This document shows, in pieces, positions 43,378 through 51,495 of a stretch of DNA of 64,000 nt. The notes beneath the pieces are model-generated. The model had not been told where the DNA came from and did no database searches. It worked only from the letters and a program-made list of their open reading frames with translations. The DNA is from Thermococcus sp. 21S7 (lineage in GTDB: Archaea > Methanobacteriota_B > Thermococci > Thermococcales > Thermococcaceae), in the NCBI RefSeq assembly GCF_012027615.1, contig NZ_SNUT01000005.1:1-64000 (forward strand). The letters run 5' to 3'. A program made the position numbers and the translations under genes. Every line of letters starts with the position of its first letter. Position 1 is the stretch's first letter.

Positions 43378-44592
43378 TCAATAACTAAGCCTCAGGGTGT
43401 AGCTCAAACAGTCCAGCACCTCCGACGTCATGAACATGTCCGGGAAGTTCCGGGAGGGCTCTATCGTGGAGGTTTTCACTCCCAGGAGCCGGGTCAGAAG
43501 GTTAAACACCGCATCGTCCCGAACATCCTCAGAAAACCTTCTCCTTGCCACCTGGCGGTAGAGAGCGTAACCGAGCCTGAACAATCTATGGGTAAATGGA
43601 TATTTCCCGAGCCAAGCACTCCTGAACGAAACAAGCAAGTCCTTGGGAAAATCCCCCCACCTCCCTCGTTCCCAGCGGAGAACGATATTGGGGGTGTTGT
43701 CAGCCAAAACAGGAAGCAACCTCCCTGCGTTCTCTATATACTTCCTGCTCCACTGCGAGGCATAGATAAAAGCGGCGATGCCAAATGCGTAGGCTCCAGT
43801 AAGATAATAAGCGAACATAAGCCCGCTTCTTGACCAGTCAAATCTGCCATCGGATTTTTGAACCCGTGAAAGCCAATCAACGCCCCGAAGGAGGCATTTC
43901 TCAAGCCATTTTTCCCGGGTCACCGCGTGAATCTTCGAAAGGTAGTACAGGGTAACACCCTGATAATGAATGCACGGCACGTTGAGGGGGTACTTCTCGG
44001 ATCCCGAGTTCACCGTGTACGGGAACGAACCATCTGCCTCCTGGAATCTGCAGACCCTTTTCGCGGCCCGCAGTGCTCCCTCCAGAGCAGCCTTGTCCCC
44101 GGTGGAATCGTGATACTGTGCCAGAAAAGCCCCACAGGTAGCATCAACGTTGAGGTAATCGGCGGTGTAAAGCGTGGACTTGCGAAAGTAGCCCTCCTCA
44201 ATCTCATTTAGAAGAACAAAATCCCTGGCCCTCTTTAGAGATGCCCTCACCCTCTCCCCCATCTCCTCCCGGAGGTACGGGAGCGCCATCAGGAGCGCTT
44301 CTCCCACGAAGGACGTTACAAGGGCCGACTCCTGATTGTAATTTGGATGTATCTCGTTCCATGACCCGCTCGAATTCTGCCTCGACAGAAGAAAGTTCAC
44401 GAGTTTGGTTATCAAATCCGCCCTTTCGCCCCCATACAGCCTGATAACAGCCTTCAGGTACTCCGCAGTAACCCGGTTTCTGATTACGTCAAAAACCGGA
44501 TCCTCAATGTAAGCCATACTATCATTGACTACGAGATGCCGCGTCGCCTCGTTGAGCAACGAATGAACGTATCCGTTAAGTCCCTCCACCAT
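43378..44592 (-). CDS. Alpha/alpha-toroid protein with QW-like repeats (terpenoid cyclase/prenyltransferase fold)
   Basis: A 404-residue protein with regular helix pairs and three QW-like repeats: SRQNSSGSWNE, CRFQEADGSFPY and RVQKSDGRFDW. These are typical of squalene cyclase and related toroids. The DxDD catalytic motif of class II cyclases is not seen (NVDATCG at the similar place), so terpene cyclisation is unlikely. Lone toroid proteins of this kind occur in archaeal polysaccharide clusters, and binding or modifying a glycan or isoprenoid carrier is possible (inference). ATG 44592 follows GGTGAGG. It overlaps the upstream GT4 gene by 17 bases. Confidence 0.65.
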   Translation of the reverse strand: MVEGLNGYVHSLLNEATRHLVVNDSMAYIEDPVFDVIRNRVTAEYLKAVIRLYGGERADLITKLVNFLLSRQNSSGSWNEIHPNYNQESALVTSFVGEALLMALPYLREEMGERVRASLKRARDFVLLNEIEEGYFRKSTLYTADYLNVDATCGAFLAQYHDSTGDKAALEGALRAAKRVCRFQEADGSFPYTVNSGSEKYPLNVPCIHYQGVTLYYLSKIHAVTREKWLEKCLLRGVDWLSRVQKSDGRFDWSRSGLMFAYYLTGAYAFGIAAFIYASQWSRKYIENAGRLLPVLADNTPNIVLRWERGRWGDFPKDLLVSFRSAWLGKYPFTHRLFRLGYALYRQVARRRFSEDVRDDAVFNLLTRLLGVKTSTIEPSRNFPDMFMTSEVLDCLSYTLRLSY

Positions 44593-45784
44593 CAGCACCC
44601 CTCACCAGATTTAGAACTTTTAAAAACCTCCGGGCGGAGTTTTCACGACTGTATTTGGATATGTACTTCAGCCCCCTAACGGCCATTTTCCGGCCGTTGG
44701 AATTTGCGAGCCGCTTAATGCACAGGGCCACTTCCCGGGGCGTTCTTCCAACACATCCCGCCCCGCTCTCTCTGGCAACCCTTTCGATTTCCCCGTAGCC
44801 AACGCCAACGAACGGAAGGCCGCACGCGAGGTACTCGTATATCTTTGAGGGCACCGCGTACTTTAAGCTTTCATCGGCCTTTATGGGGGCAACCCCTATA
44901 CTGGAGGAACAGAGCAGCCCAACCACCTCTTCCCTAGGGAGCATCCCAACGTATTCAACCCATCCGGACAGCCCGAGTTCTTCAGCCTTTGCCAGCACAT
45001 CCCGGAGCGTTTCGCCACCGCCGGCAAGGATCAGGGGCATCCTGTTCTCCTCATCAACCATGGCGTATCCTTCCAGGAAAGTGTCGAAGTCCTGAGCATG
45101 TCCGAAGTACCCGGCATAGACCATCCGCGGATTCCGACGGGCGGCACCGCATTTGAAGACGCTGAGATCAACGCCGTTGGATACAACATGACATTTTGAA
45201 GCCTCCATCCCGTAAGTCTCCGATAGCTGCCTTCGTATCCTCGGAGTCACGGTTGTCACGGCATCCGCGGAAGTCAAAGCCTTGGACTCCATGAACCTAA
45301 AAACCCGTTCAACAACGCCGCCCCGCTTTATGAAGCCGAGGCTAACACTAACATCCAAAAACAGATCCCTGACATCAACTACAACCTTTTTTTTCAAAAG
45401 TTTCGCTATCAAAGCCACGAGATACATCTGGGGAGGGGGCGAGGTGACAAGAACCACATCCACGAGTTCCCTGTTTAAAACCAGCCATATACTGGCCAGG
45501 ATTGGAAAGACCGTGTAATACAGCGCCCTCCCAATATTCGAGGCATTTTCCAGAGGCTGATAAGTAAAAAGCCTGATTACATCCCCGTTTCGTTCATGCA
45601 GCATTAATTTCCTTGGAAAACTACCGAAAGGATACGTTTCAATCGCGGATACAACCGTCACATTAACCCCAAACGCAGTTAGATACTTGTACAAATCGCC
45701 CATACGAGACGCGTTTCCCCCCTTCTCCGGAGGAAAAGCCTGGGTAAATATGACAAGGCCGTACCCACGGGCCACATCCTTCAT
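44576..45784 (-). CDS. Family 4 glycosyltransferase (WbuB-like)
   Basis: A 402-residue GT-B enzyme: VIFTQAFPPEKGGNASRMGDL at the N terminus, VDVRDLFLDVSVSLGF, VSNGVDLSVF, YAGYFGHAQDFDTFLEG and VPSKIYEYLACGLPFVG (donor motif). The pattern fits the WbuB/L-fucosamine transferase-like subgroup of GT4. CGGGAGG precedes the ATG. It is the first gene of the minus-strand pair with the toroid protein, and closes the glycan island. Confidence 0.87.
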   Translation of the reverse strand: MKDVARGYGLVIFTQAFPPEKGGNASRMGDLYKYLTAFGVNVTVVSAIETYPFGSFPRKLMLHERNGDVIRLFTYQPLENASNIGRALYYTVFPILASIWLVLNRELVDVVLVTSPPPQMYLVALIAKLLKKKVVVDVRDLFLDVSVSLGFIKRGGVVERVFRFMESKALTSADAVTTVTPRIRRQLSETYGMEASKCHVVSNGVDLSVFKCGAARRNPRMVYAGYFGHAQDFDTFLEGYAMVDEENRMPLILAGGGETLRDVLAKAEELGLSGWVEYVGMLPREEVVGLLCSSSIGVAPIKADESLKYAVPSKIYEYLACGLPFVGVGYGEIERVARESGAGCVGRTPREVALCIKRLANSNGRKMAVRGLKYISKYSRENSARRFLKVLNLVRGADGGGT

Positions 45785-45889
45785 TAATTATACCTCCCGA
45801 AGGTTATCATCCCAGCAAGAATATAAGGGTTATCTCCAATCGCACTACATTTTTAAACCCCGCCGGAAAGCCCCTATTAGGTGACCCAA

Positions 45890-47023
45890 ATGAACGGCAC
45901 ACTCATCGCAGTCATCGCCGGCATCGCCGCATTCTGGGTGATCCTCTACGCCCTCTTCGGTAGAAGGGAGGAGAAGGAAGAGGGCCTGACCGTTGACCTG
46001 TTCATCGCAATGTGGAGAACGAAGAGGCTGCTTGGGCTTATAGACAGCCTCGCAGGGAAGGCCAAACGCTTCTGGAGGGTCTACGCGGATGTTGGAATAG
46101 TCCTCGGATTTGCCGGAATGGCCTACGTCTTCTACGCACTTCTCAAGACCGCAATGAGAACCATCCAAACCGGCGGCGAACAGTCGGGGGTCCAGCTCGT
46201 CATTCCCGGCGTCACGATCCCCCTCTGGTACGGCCTCATAGCCCTCGCCGTCGTCATGATAGTCCATGAGCTGAGCCACGGGGTGGTTGCCAGGGCCGAG
46301 AACCTGCCGCTGAAATCGGTGGGCCTGGTTCTCCTCGCGGTCATTCCAGGAGCTTTCGTCGAGCCGGACGAGGAGGAGCTTGAGAAGGCCCCGCTCCGCT
46401 CAAGGTTGAGGGTTTACGGCGCCGGCTCCCTTGCGAACGTCGTAACCGCCCTGATAGCCCTCCTCATAGTGAACCTCGCCATAACGCCCGTTCTCCAGCC
46501 CGCGGGAATCCTCGTTTCCGGGGTTATTGAGGACGGCCCAGCTTTCGGCGTTCTCCAGCAGGGAGACGTTATAATCGCAATGGACGGGGAAGGGATAATG
46601 GACATAGGGAGCTTCATGAGATTCATGAACACCACAAGACCCGGCCAAATCGTGACGCTCACAGTCCTGCGCAACGGGGAGGAGCTGAACCTCCGGCTGA
46701 AGCTCGGCGCGCACCCGGACAACCCGGAGAAGGGCTACATCGGCATATATCCATCCCAGCACGTAACCTCAAAGATCGGCCACGAGAACGTAGTACTCCC
46801 TCTGTTCTTCACGTTCTACTGGATATACGTGCTCAACCTCGGAATCGGGCTGATGAACCTCTTCCCGCTGGTGCCCCTCGACGGAGGGAGGATGCTGGAC
46901 GACGTGGTTAAGGCGTACCTTCCGGAGAGCGTCGCAAAGCCCGTGAGGTACTTCACGATAGGCGTCGGCCTGTTCCTGCTGGCTCTCAACCTGTGGCCCG
47001 CGCTGGCGAACCTGGTCGGCTGA
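45890..47023 (+). CDS. Site-2 protease family (M50) membrane metalloprotease with PDZ domain
   Basis: A 377-residue intramembrane protease. Zinc ligands are His126 and His130 with Glu127 (IVHELSHG) in a membrane span, and the third ligand Asp is in PLVPLDGGRML near residue 335. A PDZ domain (about 200-285: GVIEDGPAFGVLQQGDVI) separates the two active-site halves. Additional spans are at the N terminus (about 4-22) and 65-85. ATG 45890 follows AGGTGA. GTG 45881 would have no spacing. It probably cleaves membrane-anchored regulators or signal remnants. The substrate is unknown. Confidence 0.88.
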   Translation: MNGTLIAVIAGIAAFWVILYALFGRREEKEEGLTVDLFIAMWRTKRLLGLIDSLAGKAKRFWRVYADVGIVLGFAGMAYVFYALLKTAMRTIQTGGEQSGVQLVIPGVTIPLWYGLIALAVVMIVHELSHGVVARAENLPLKSVGLVLLAVIPGAFVEPDEEELEKAPLRSRLRVYGAGSLANVVTALIALLIVNLAITPVLQPAGILVSGVIEDGPAFGVLQQGDVIIAMDGEGIMDIGSFMRFMNTTRPGQIVTLTVLRNGEELNLRLKLGAHPDNPEKGYIGIYPSQHVTSKIGHENVVLPLFFTFYWIYVLNLGIGLMNLFPLVPLDGGRMLDDVVKAYLPESVAKPVRYFTIGVGLFLLALNLWPALANLVG

Positions 47024-47040
47024 TTCCAGCCCGGCGAGAC

Positions 47041-47058
47041 AAATCCTTTCTTTTTTGA
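47041..47058 (+). terminator. T-rich terminator after the M50 protease gene
   Basis: TCCTTTCTTTTTTGAAGG follows the stop by about 20 bases and precedes the promoter (CTTTTTAAATC near 47130) of the next gene. Confidence 0.5.
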
Positions 47059-47171
47059 AGGTTTTCCATCCACTGCAGGTTGTTGTGCACGGCATGCAGC
47101 AACACCGCACGCATCCACTCCCGCCGAACCAACCTTTTTAAATCGTGTTCCGACCTTTCCCCGGTGAGGTC

Positions 47172-48143
47172 ATGAAGTGTTCCAAGTGCGGTCGCCCAGC
47201 CGTCTACCACGCGCGCTACACCGGACGGTACTACTGCCACAAACACTTCAACGAGATGGTCGAGAAGAAGTTCAAGGAGACCGTGAAGAGGTACCGCCTC
47301 ATCGGGAAGGGCGAGAGGATAGCGGTTGGAGTCAGCGGTGGAAAGGACAGCGTCGTCCTCATGCACCTTTTGGCTAAACTCCGCGAGAAGTTCCCCTTCG
47401 AGCTGGTCGCGGTAACGATTGACGAGGGCATAGCAGGCTACAGGCCTCCAAGCGTTGAGATAGCCAGGAGAAACGCGGAGAAGCTTGGGGTAGAGCACCG
47501 CGTTTATTCATTCAAGGAATACATCGGGTTCACCCTCGACGAGACCGTTGAGATAATGGGGAGCTTTGAAAAGGGCGAGCGCGTCGGTGCCTGCTCCTAC
47601 TGCGGCGTCTGGAGGCGCTGGCTCCTCAACTACGCGGCGAAGGACGTCGGGGCCGACAAGTTGGCTGTAGGCCACAACTTGGATGACGAAGTCCAGATGT
47701 TCATAATGAACGTTCTGAGGGGAGACGTAGCACGCCTGGGCAGAACCGGGCCGTACTACGAGGAAATCCACCCGGAACTTGTCCCGAGGATAAAACCCCT
47801 CCGCGAGATTCCGGAGAAGGAGATAGTCCTCTACGCGGTTCTGAACAGCATAGAGGTGGACTTCAGCGAGTGCCCCTACGCGGTCGAGGCCTTCAGAGCG
47901 GAAATCCGCGACTGGCTCAACGAGATGGAGGAGAGGCACCCTGGGACAAAGTACCAGGTTCTCAGGAGCTACGACAAGCTCTTCCCGCTGATAGCGAAGA
48001 CCTACACGAAGAGGACGAGCGAGCTGAACCGCTGTAAGATATGCGGCCAGCCAACGACGGGGGAGATATGCAAGGCCTGCCAGTTCCGCCTCCAGGTCGA
48101 GAGGAAGGCGAGGGAGAAGGGGATGACGTTCAGGGTTGGGTAG
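47172..48143 (+). CDS. TtuA/NcsA-family tRNA 2-thiolation protein, second paralog
   Basis: A 323-residue PP-loop ATPase with the same plan as the gene at 986-1906. N-terminal zinc finger CSKCG with CHKH, P-loop SGGKDSVV, active-site cysteines in ACSYCG and SECPYA, and C-terminal zinc finger CKICG...CKAC. It would adenylate and thiolate tRNA uridine or cytidine. The two paralogs in one genome suggest different tRNA positions or different sulfur donors. ATG 47172 is behind GGTGAGG. An upstream extension to 47145 lies over the TATA box region and is rejected. Confidence 0.9.
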   Translation: MKCSKCGRPAVYHARYTGRYYCHKHFNEMVEKKFKETVKRYRLIGKGERIAVGVSGGKDSVVLMHLLAKLREKFPFELVAVTIDEGIAGYRPPSVEIARRNAEKLGVEHRVYSFKEYIGFTLDETVEIMGSFEKGERVGACSYCGVWRRWLLNYAAKDVGADKLAVGHNLDDEVQMFIMNVLRGDVARLGRTGPYYEEIHPELVPRIKPLREIPEKEIVLYAVLNSIEVDFSECPYAVEAFRAEIRDWLNEMEERHPGTKYQVLRSYDKLFPLIAKTYTKRTSELNRCKICGQPTTGEICKACQFRLQVERKAREKGMTFRVG

Positions 48144-48188
48144 CAAGGGTTAAGGAGACAAAGCTCAGTGAGTCTACTACCTCTCTTG

Positions 48189-48205
48189 CAAGCCTCGCCG
48201 TCCAC
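48189..48205 (-). repeat. Dispersed 17-bp repeat, copy 2
   Basis: On the minus strand GTGGACGGCGAGGCTTG, one mismatch from 31634-31650. The flanking 48144-48292 gap has no gene. It holds this repeat, a CTCGC arm that can pair with its GCGAG, and AT-rich promoter sequence for the ATPase gene. Confidence 0.45.
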
Positions 48206-48292
48206 AGCGAGTTCTCTTGTATTTAATATCAATTAAGTAGCATAAAACGATAGCTTTTTATCCTACTATGATGAACTACACTGGGTGCGGGT

Positions 48293-49675
48293 ATGGAGGA
48301 AAAACTTGTGGAAAGCATTGTGAGAAGGACTATTGAAACAGCCGAGGCAAGGCTTAGAAAGTACGTGTTTACCCCAACTGGAGAAAAAAGACCTGAAAGG
48401 AAACCCCTCATAGAGCTTGAAGAGGAAGTCGAGTTATTCCTCAAAACCCGGGAGAACAAACTTTTGGTTCTTTATGGTCTTCGTGGTGTTGGAAAAACTA
48501 CCATGCTTGCTCAGACCTATTTCAAGCTTCTCCCCCAAATTCCCAGGGAGAGACTTGTTTACGTCTCCCTCGACAAGCTCCGTCCGTTGGGAATAAGTCT
48601 GAATGACTTTGTTCAAGCCTACGAGCGTCTCCTCGGTGAAAGGATTGAAGAGCTGAGCCGGCCGACTTTCCTATTCGTTGATGAAGCCCACTATGATGAG
48701 AACTTCGGGATTACCGTGAAGGACCTTTACGACTCCGCAAGTAATCTCATGATTGTGGTTACTGGGTCCTCTTCGCTCCCCCTCAAGCTTGACCCCGACT
48801 TGATGAGGAGGGCCAAGAAGCTTAGAGTACCACCCCTTACATTCACCGAGTACCTGCTCCTCAAGCGGGGCATTCAAATCCCCGAAGAACTCAGTAAGGC
48901 TTTAAAGCTGGCATTTCTCAACTGTGATTTCTCAGGAATTGAGGAGAAGCTTGGGGGAGTACTGCTAAAGTTCACTGAAAAAGACGTTGAAGATTACCTC
49001 ATTCAAGGCTCGCTGCCCATTTACCTTACCTCCAGGAATCCACTCGAAGATGCTTATGAAGTACTGAGAAAGGTTGTTGAAGTTGATTTAGTGCGCGAGG
49101 GTCTCTCTGAGACGACACGGGAAAAGGCCCTTGGCCTGTTACTCCTTCTTGCTTCCGGTGAAAGCTTGGCGTACGATGACCTGAGCTCAACTTTGGGGCT
49201 CGCCAAGGCGACTGTGGAAAAGATGATTGAGAAGCTTGAGGACCTTGAAGTCATCTTTCCAGTGAGGGCCTATGGTTCTTTGGGTAAAGTCGCTCGAAAG
49301 ACTCCAAAGTATAAGTTTCTGGCACCAATGCTCAGGAGCGCGGTGCTTTACGAGTTTGGACTCTTTGAAAGGGATTCAAAAACGCTCGGCATGCTTCTTG
49401 AGGATGCCGTAGCACTTTATCTTCACCTGCTTGCTAAGGAGAAGAAGTTGGGGCTTCACTATGATGCCCAAAGGGGCGGTGCGGACTTTATCTTGAAGGG
49501 GCACGCGGGGGGAGTCGTGGTCGAGGTCGGCTGGGGAAGGAAGAGCGTCCGTCAGGTCGTCAAGACCATGAAGAAGACGGGATTAACCTGCGGCCTCGTG
49601 GTCTATAACGGGCCTTTGAAGAAGAAGGGCGGTGTATGGTTTGTGCCAAGGGAGCTCCTCCTACTGATGCTCTGA
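48293..49675 (+). CDS. AAA-family ATP-binding protein, archaeal ATPase (AAA_14/DUF4143-like)
   Basis: A 460-residue protein. Walker A GLRGVGKTT (62-70), Walker B TFLFVDEAH (about 125-133) and the sensor TGSSSLPL are clear. A winged-helix segment follows (LSSTLGLAKATVEKMIEKLEDLEV, about 305-328). The C-terminal part GGADFIL...VVVEVGWG resembles a restriction-fold nuclease core lacking the usual Lys. This family is common and often mobile in archaea, with unknown function. It lies directly next to a repeat reminiscent of an insertion-element end and may have been acquired. Confidence 0.8.
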   Translation: MEEKLVESIVRRTIETAEARLRKYVFTPTGEKRPERKPLIELEEEVELFLKTRENKLLVLYGLRGVGKTTMLAQTYFKLLPQIPRERLVYVSLDKLRPLGISLNDFVQAYERLLGERIEELSRPTFLFVDEAHYDENFGITVKDLYDSASNLMIVVTGSSSLPLKLDPDLMRRAKKLRVPPLTFTEYLLLKRGIQIPEELSKALKLAFLNCDFSGIEEKLGGVLLKFTEKDVEDYLIQGSLPIYLTSRNPLEDAYEVLRKVVEVDLVREGLSETTREKALGLLLLLASGESLAYDDLSSTLGLAKATVEKMIEKLEDLEVIFPVRAYGSLGKVARKTPKYKFLAPMLRSAVLYEFGLFERDSKTLGMLLEDAVALYLHLLAKEKKLGLHYDAQRGGADFILKGHAGGVVVEVGWGRKSVRQVVKTMKKTGLTCGLVVYNGPLKKKGGVWFVPRELLLLML

Positions 49676-49707
49676 TATCTTCCTTTGAACGCTCTGGAGG
49701 TTCCTCC

Positions 49708-49902
49708 TTGATTATCGAGACGGCGGTGCCCTTTGAGGAGCTGGAGGAGATAAGGGGGAAGAGCGGGGCCAGCGTCAGGCTGACCCTCCTCGAAACCCTT
49801 GAGAGGAACGGGATAGTCCTCAATCGGGTTCTCGTGGAAGGCCCCCTGGAGGAAGTCGAGCGCTTCATGGAGAAGCTCCGCCTGGCGAGGGCGGGCGGCT
49901 AA
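49708..49902 (+). CDS. Small conserved-type hypothetical protein, TTG start
   Basis: A 64-residue protein whose reading fits TTG 49708, with GGAGG seven bases upstream (49696-49700). The alternative ATG 49636 lies inside the ATPase gene and would add unconvincing residues. The sequence IIETAVPFEELEEIRGKSGASVRLTLLETLERNGIVLN then LVEGPLEEVERFMEKL suggests a small alpha/beta fold. No family is recognised. Confidence 0.55.
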   Translation: MIIETAVPFEELEEIRGKSGASVRLTLLETLERNGIVLNRVLVEGPLEEVERFMEKLRLARAGG

Positions 49903-49968
49903 CTCTGCACTCCAGAGAAACTTCACGTTATAAATAGACGAAGCGCCAAGGGGATACCGGTGGTGAGA

Positions 49969-50562
49969 ATGGAGGACATGAAAGAGCTCAAGAGCGTCCT
50001 TGAGAGGGTGGAGGGCAAGCTCATAGCGGCGGGCAGCATATACGCGGCCATGAACTTTGTCTACTGGCTCCTTGCGATGTCCCTTTTCTACGTCGTGAGC
50101 GGTGCCGTGGAGCTGCCTGGAACCCTGGCCGCGCTGTACTGGGGTGCCGCAATACTCGCGGGCTTCTGGGTGACGGGGACTGTCTTCAAAAGGCTCGCCG
50201 ATCTCTACGCTGCATCAGGGAAGGGCACCGGGGGTTTCCCCCTGTGGAAAATCGCAGTCCCGTGGGGCGTTGGGTCGGTGGTTGGATGGTGGGCGGTCCC
50301 GGCAGCCCTTGACGCCTCCCCGGACGTCAGGTTCGCGGTGGGACTTCTCTCCTTCATAGCCGTATCCCTCCTAGGCCAGTGGGCGCTCGTGACGAGGGAC
50401 ATGGAGTCGATGCCTTCGTTCCTCGTGCCGCTGATGGCCGTGCCCCTGGCGTTCACGATGAAAGCCGGCGCCTCAAGCTGGGCGGGATTCGCGGTGGCGA
50501 CTGGCTTTTCACTGACGGTACTGCTCTACCTCCACTCGGCATTCAGGGCAATAGAGCGGTGA
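49969..50562 (+). CDS. Membrane protein with five or six spans
   Basis: A 197-residue protein: a short acidic/basic N terminus (MEDMKELKSVLERVEGKL), then spans at about 22-45, 55-75, 95-115, 122-140 and 145-195. ATG 49969 follows GGTGG; a TATA box (GTTATAAATAG, 49926-49936) is upstream. It is four bases from a winged-helix regulator gene, a pairing in which the regulator often controls, or is sensed by, the membrane protein. Function unknown. Confidence 0.65.
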   Translation: MEDMKELKSVLERVEGKLIAAGSIYAAMNFVYWLLAMSLFYVVSGAVELPGTLAALYWGAAILAGFWVTGTVFKRLADLYAASGKGTGGFPLWKIAVPWGVGSVVGWWAVPAALDASPDVRFAVGLLSFIAVSLLGQWALVTRDMESMPSFLVPLMAVPLAFTMKAGASSWAGFAVATGFSLTVLLYLHSAFRAIER

Positions 50563-50566
50563 TACG

Positions 50567-50875
50567 ATGGAACCGCTGAGGGAGCTGACGAAGAACCACG
50601 TCCTCGGAAACCCCGTGAGGTTAGGAATCATGCTCTACCTGCTTCCCCGGGGAAGGGTGCTCTTCCGGGACCTCCTGAAGGTTCTGGAGGTAACGCCGGG
50701 CAACCTTGACTCGCACCTTAAGGCCCTCGAAAAGGCGGAGTACATTGAAATCTACAAGGTCTTCGCGGACAGGCCGAGAACCGCCGTCAGGATAACGGAA
50801 AGGGGAGTCAAGGAAACCGGGGGTTATCTGAGGACTCTGAAGGAGGCGCTATCACTCATTCCCCCGAAGGACTGA
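50567..50875 (+). CDS. Winged-helix transcriptional regulator (ArsR/MarR-like)
   Basis: A 102-residue DNA-binding protein: NHVLGNPVRLGIMLYLLPRGRVLFRDLLKVLEVTPGNLDSHLKALEKAEYIEIYK is a complete winged helix with recognition helix around residues 44-58, and the wing is DRPRTAVRITERGV. No ligand domain is present. Co-transcribed with the preceding membrane protein and convergent, with a 20-base overlap, with the next gene. Likely an autoregulator of this pair (inference). Confidence 0.8.
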   Translation: MEPLRELTKNHVLGNPVRLGIMLYLLPRGRVLFRDLLKVLEVTPGNLDSHLKALEKAEYIEIYKVFADRPRTAVRITERGVKETGGYLRTLKEALSLIPPKD

Positions 50876-51470
50876 ACGGATAGCCCTTCTTCGTGACCAT
50901 CCAGAGGCCGAAGAGGGCCCCCAGCTGTTCCATCAGGACGTCCCTTACCTTGTTCCGCATCGTCTCCTTCAGTATGCCCTCCGTGAAGTGGCTCCCGAAC
51001 CACTCGGCTATCTCCCAGCCCACGCCGAGTACCAGCAGGAGCGCGAAGGAATAGAGGAGCAACCTTCTCCACGGCATTCCACTGAAGAGCCTCCGGAGGA
51101 TGCTCACGAGGAAGAGCCAGAGGACGAGTCCCCCCAGAGAGTGGCTTATCATGTCCACGTTCCGGCAGGCGACGTTGAAGAGGTCCACATTCGTGAACGG
51201 GACGTTTACGAGGGACGCATGAACGGCAAGGAAAACCGATGTTATGGCGGTGATGCCCCCGCTGTAGAAGGGGCTGAGAAGGGCCCCGAGGGTTCCATCC
51301 GGCCGTTTGTACTTCCGGGGAAGCCACAGAACGGCGAGAAGGTAGGCCATCATCCACGAAGTCCGCAGTATGTGGTCGAGCCGCCGATAATATATCCCCG
51401 TGAAGAATCCGATGAAAAGCACGAGCAGTGATGCCAGAACGACCCGTTCTTCCCGGTTTATATCCACCAC
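50856..51470 (-). CDS. Integral membrane protein (YjdF/DUF2238-like)
   Basis: A 204-residue protein with five or six spans. The polar motifs DMISHSLGGLVL and LGVGWEIAEWFGSHFTEG are characteristic of the DUF2238/YjdF-type families as I recall them. The first conserved Asp, His and Glu lie within or near spans. The function of the family is unknown. It stands alone on the minus strand. Confidence 0.6.
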   Translation of the reverse strand: MVDINREERVVLASLLVLFIGFFTGIYYRRLDHILRTSWMMAYLLAVLWLPRKYKRPDGTLGALLSPFYSGGITAITSVFLAVHASLVNVPFTNVDLFNVACRNVDMISHSLGGLVLWLFLVSILRRLFSGMPWRRLLLYSFALLLVLGVGWEIAEWFGSHFTEGILKETMRNKVRDVLMEQLGALFGLWMVTKKGYPFSPSGE

Positions 51471-51495
51471 CAGCCCTGGGCGATTTTCAAACTAC

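Noticed and set aside
47081-47104. Stem-loop TGTTG-TGCA...TGCA-G-CAACA between the M50 and ncsA-type genes
   Set aside because: The stem has a bulge and lacks homology to any RNA class I know; position after a terminator leaves it unexplained but too weak to report.
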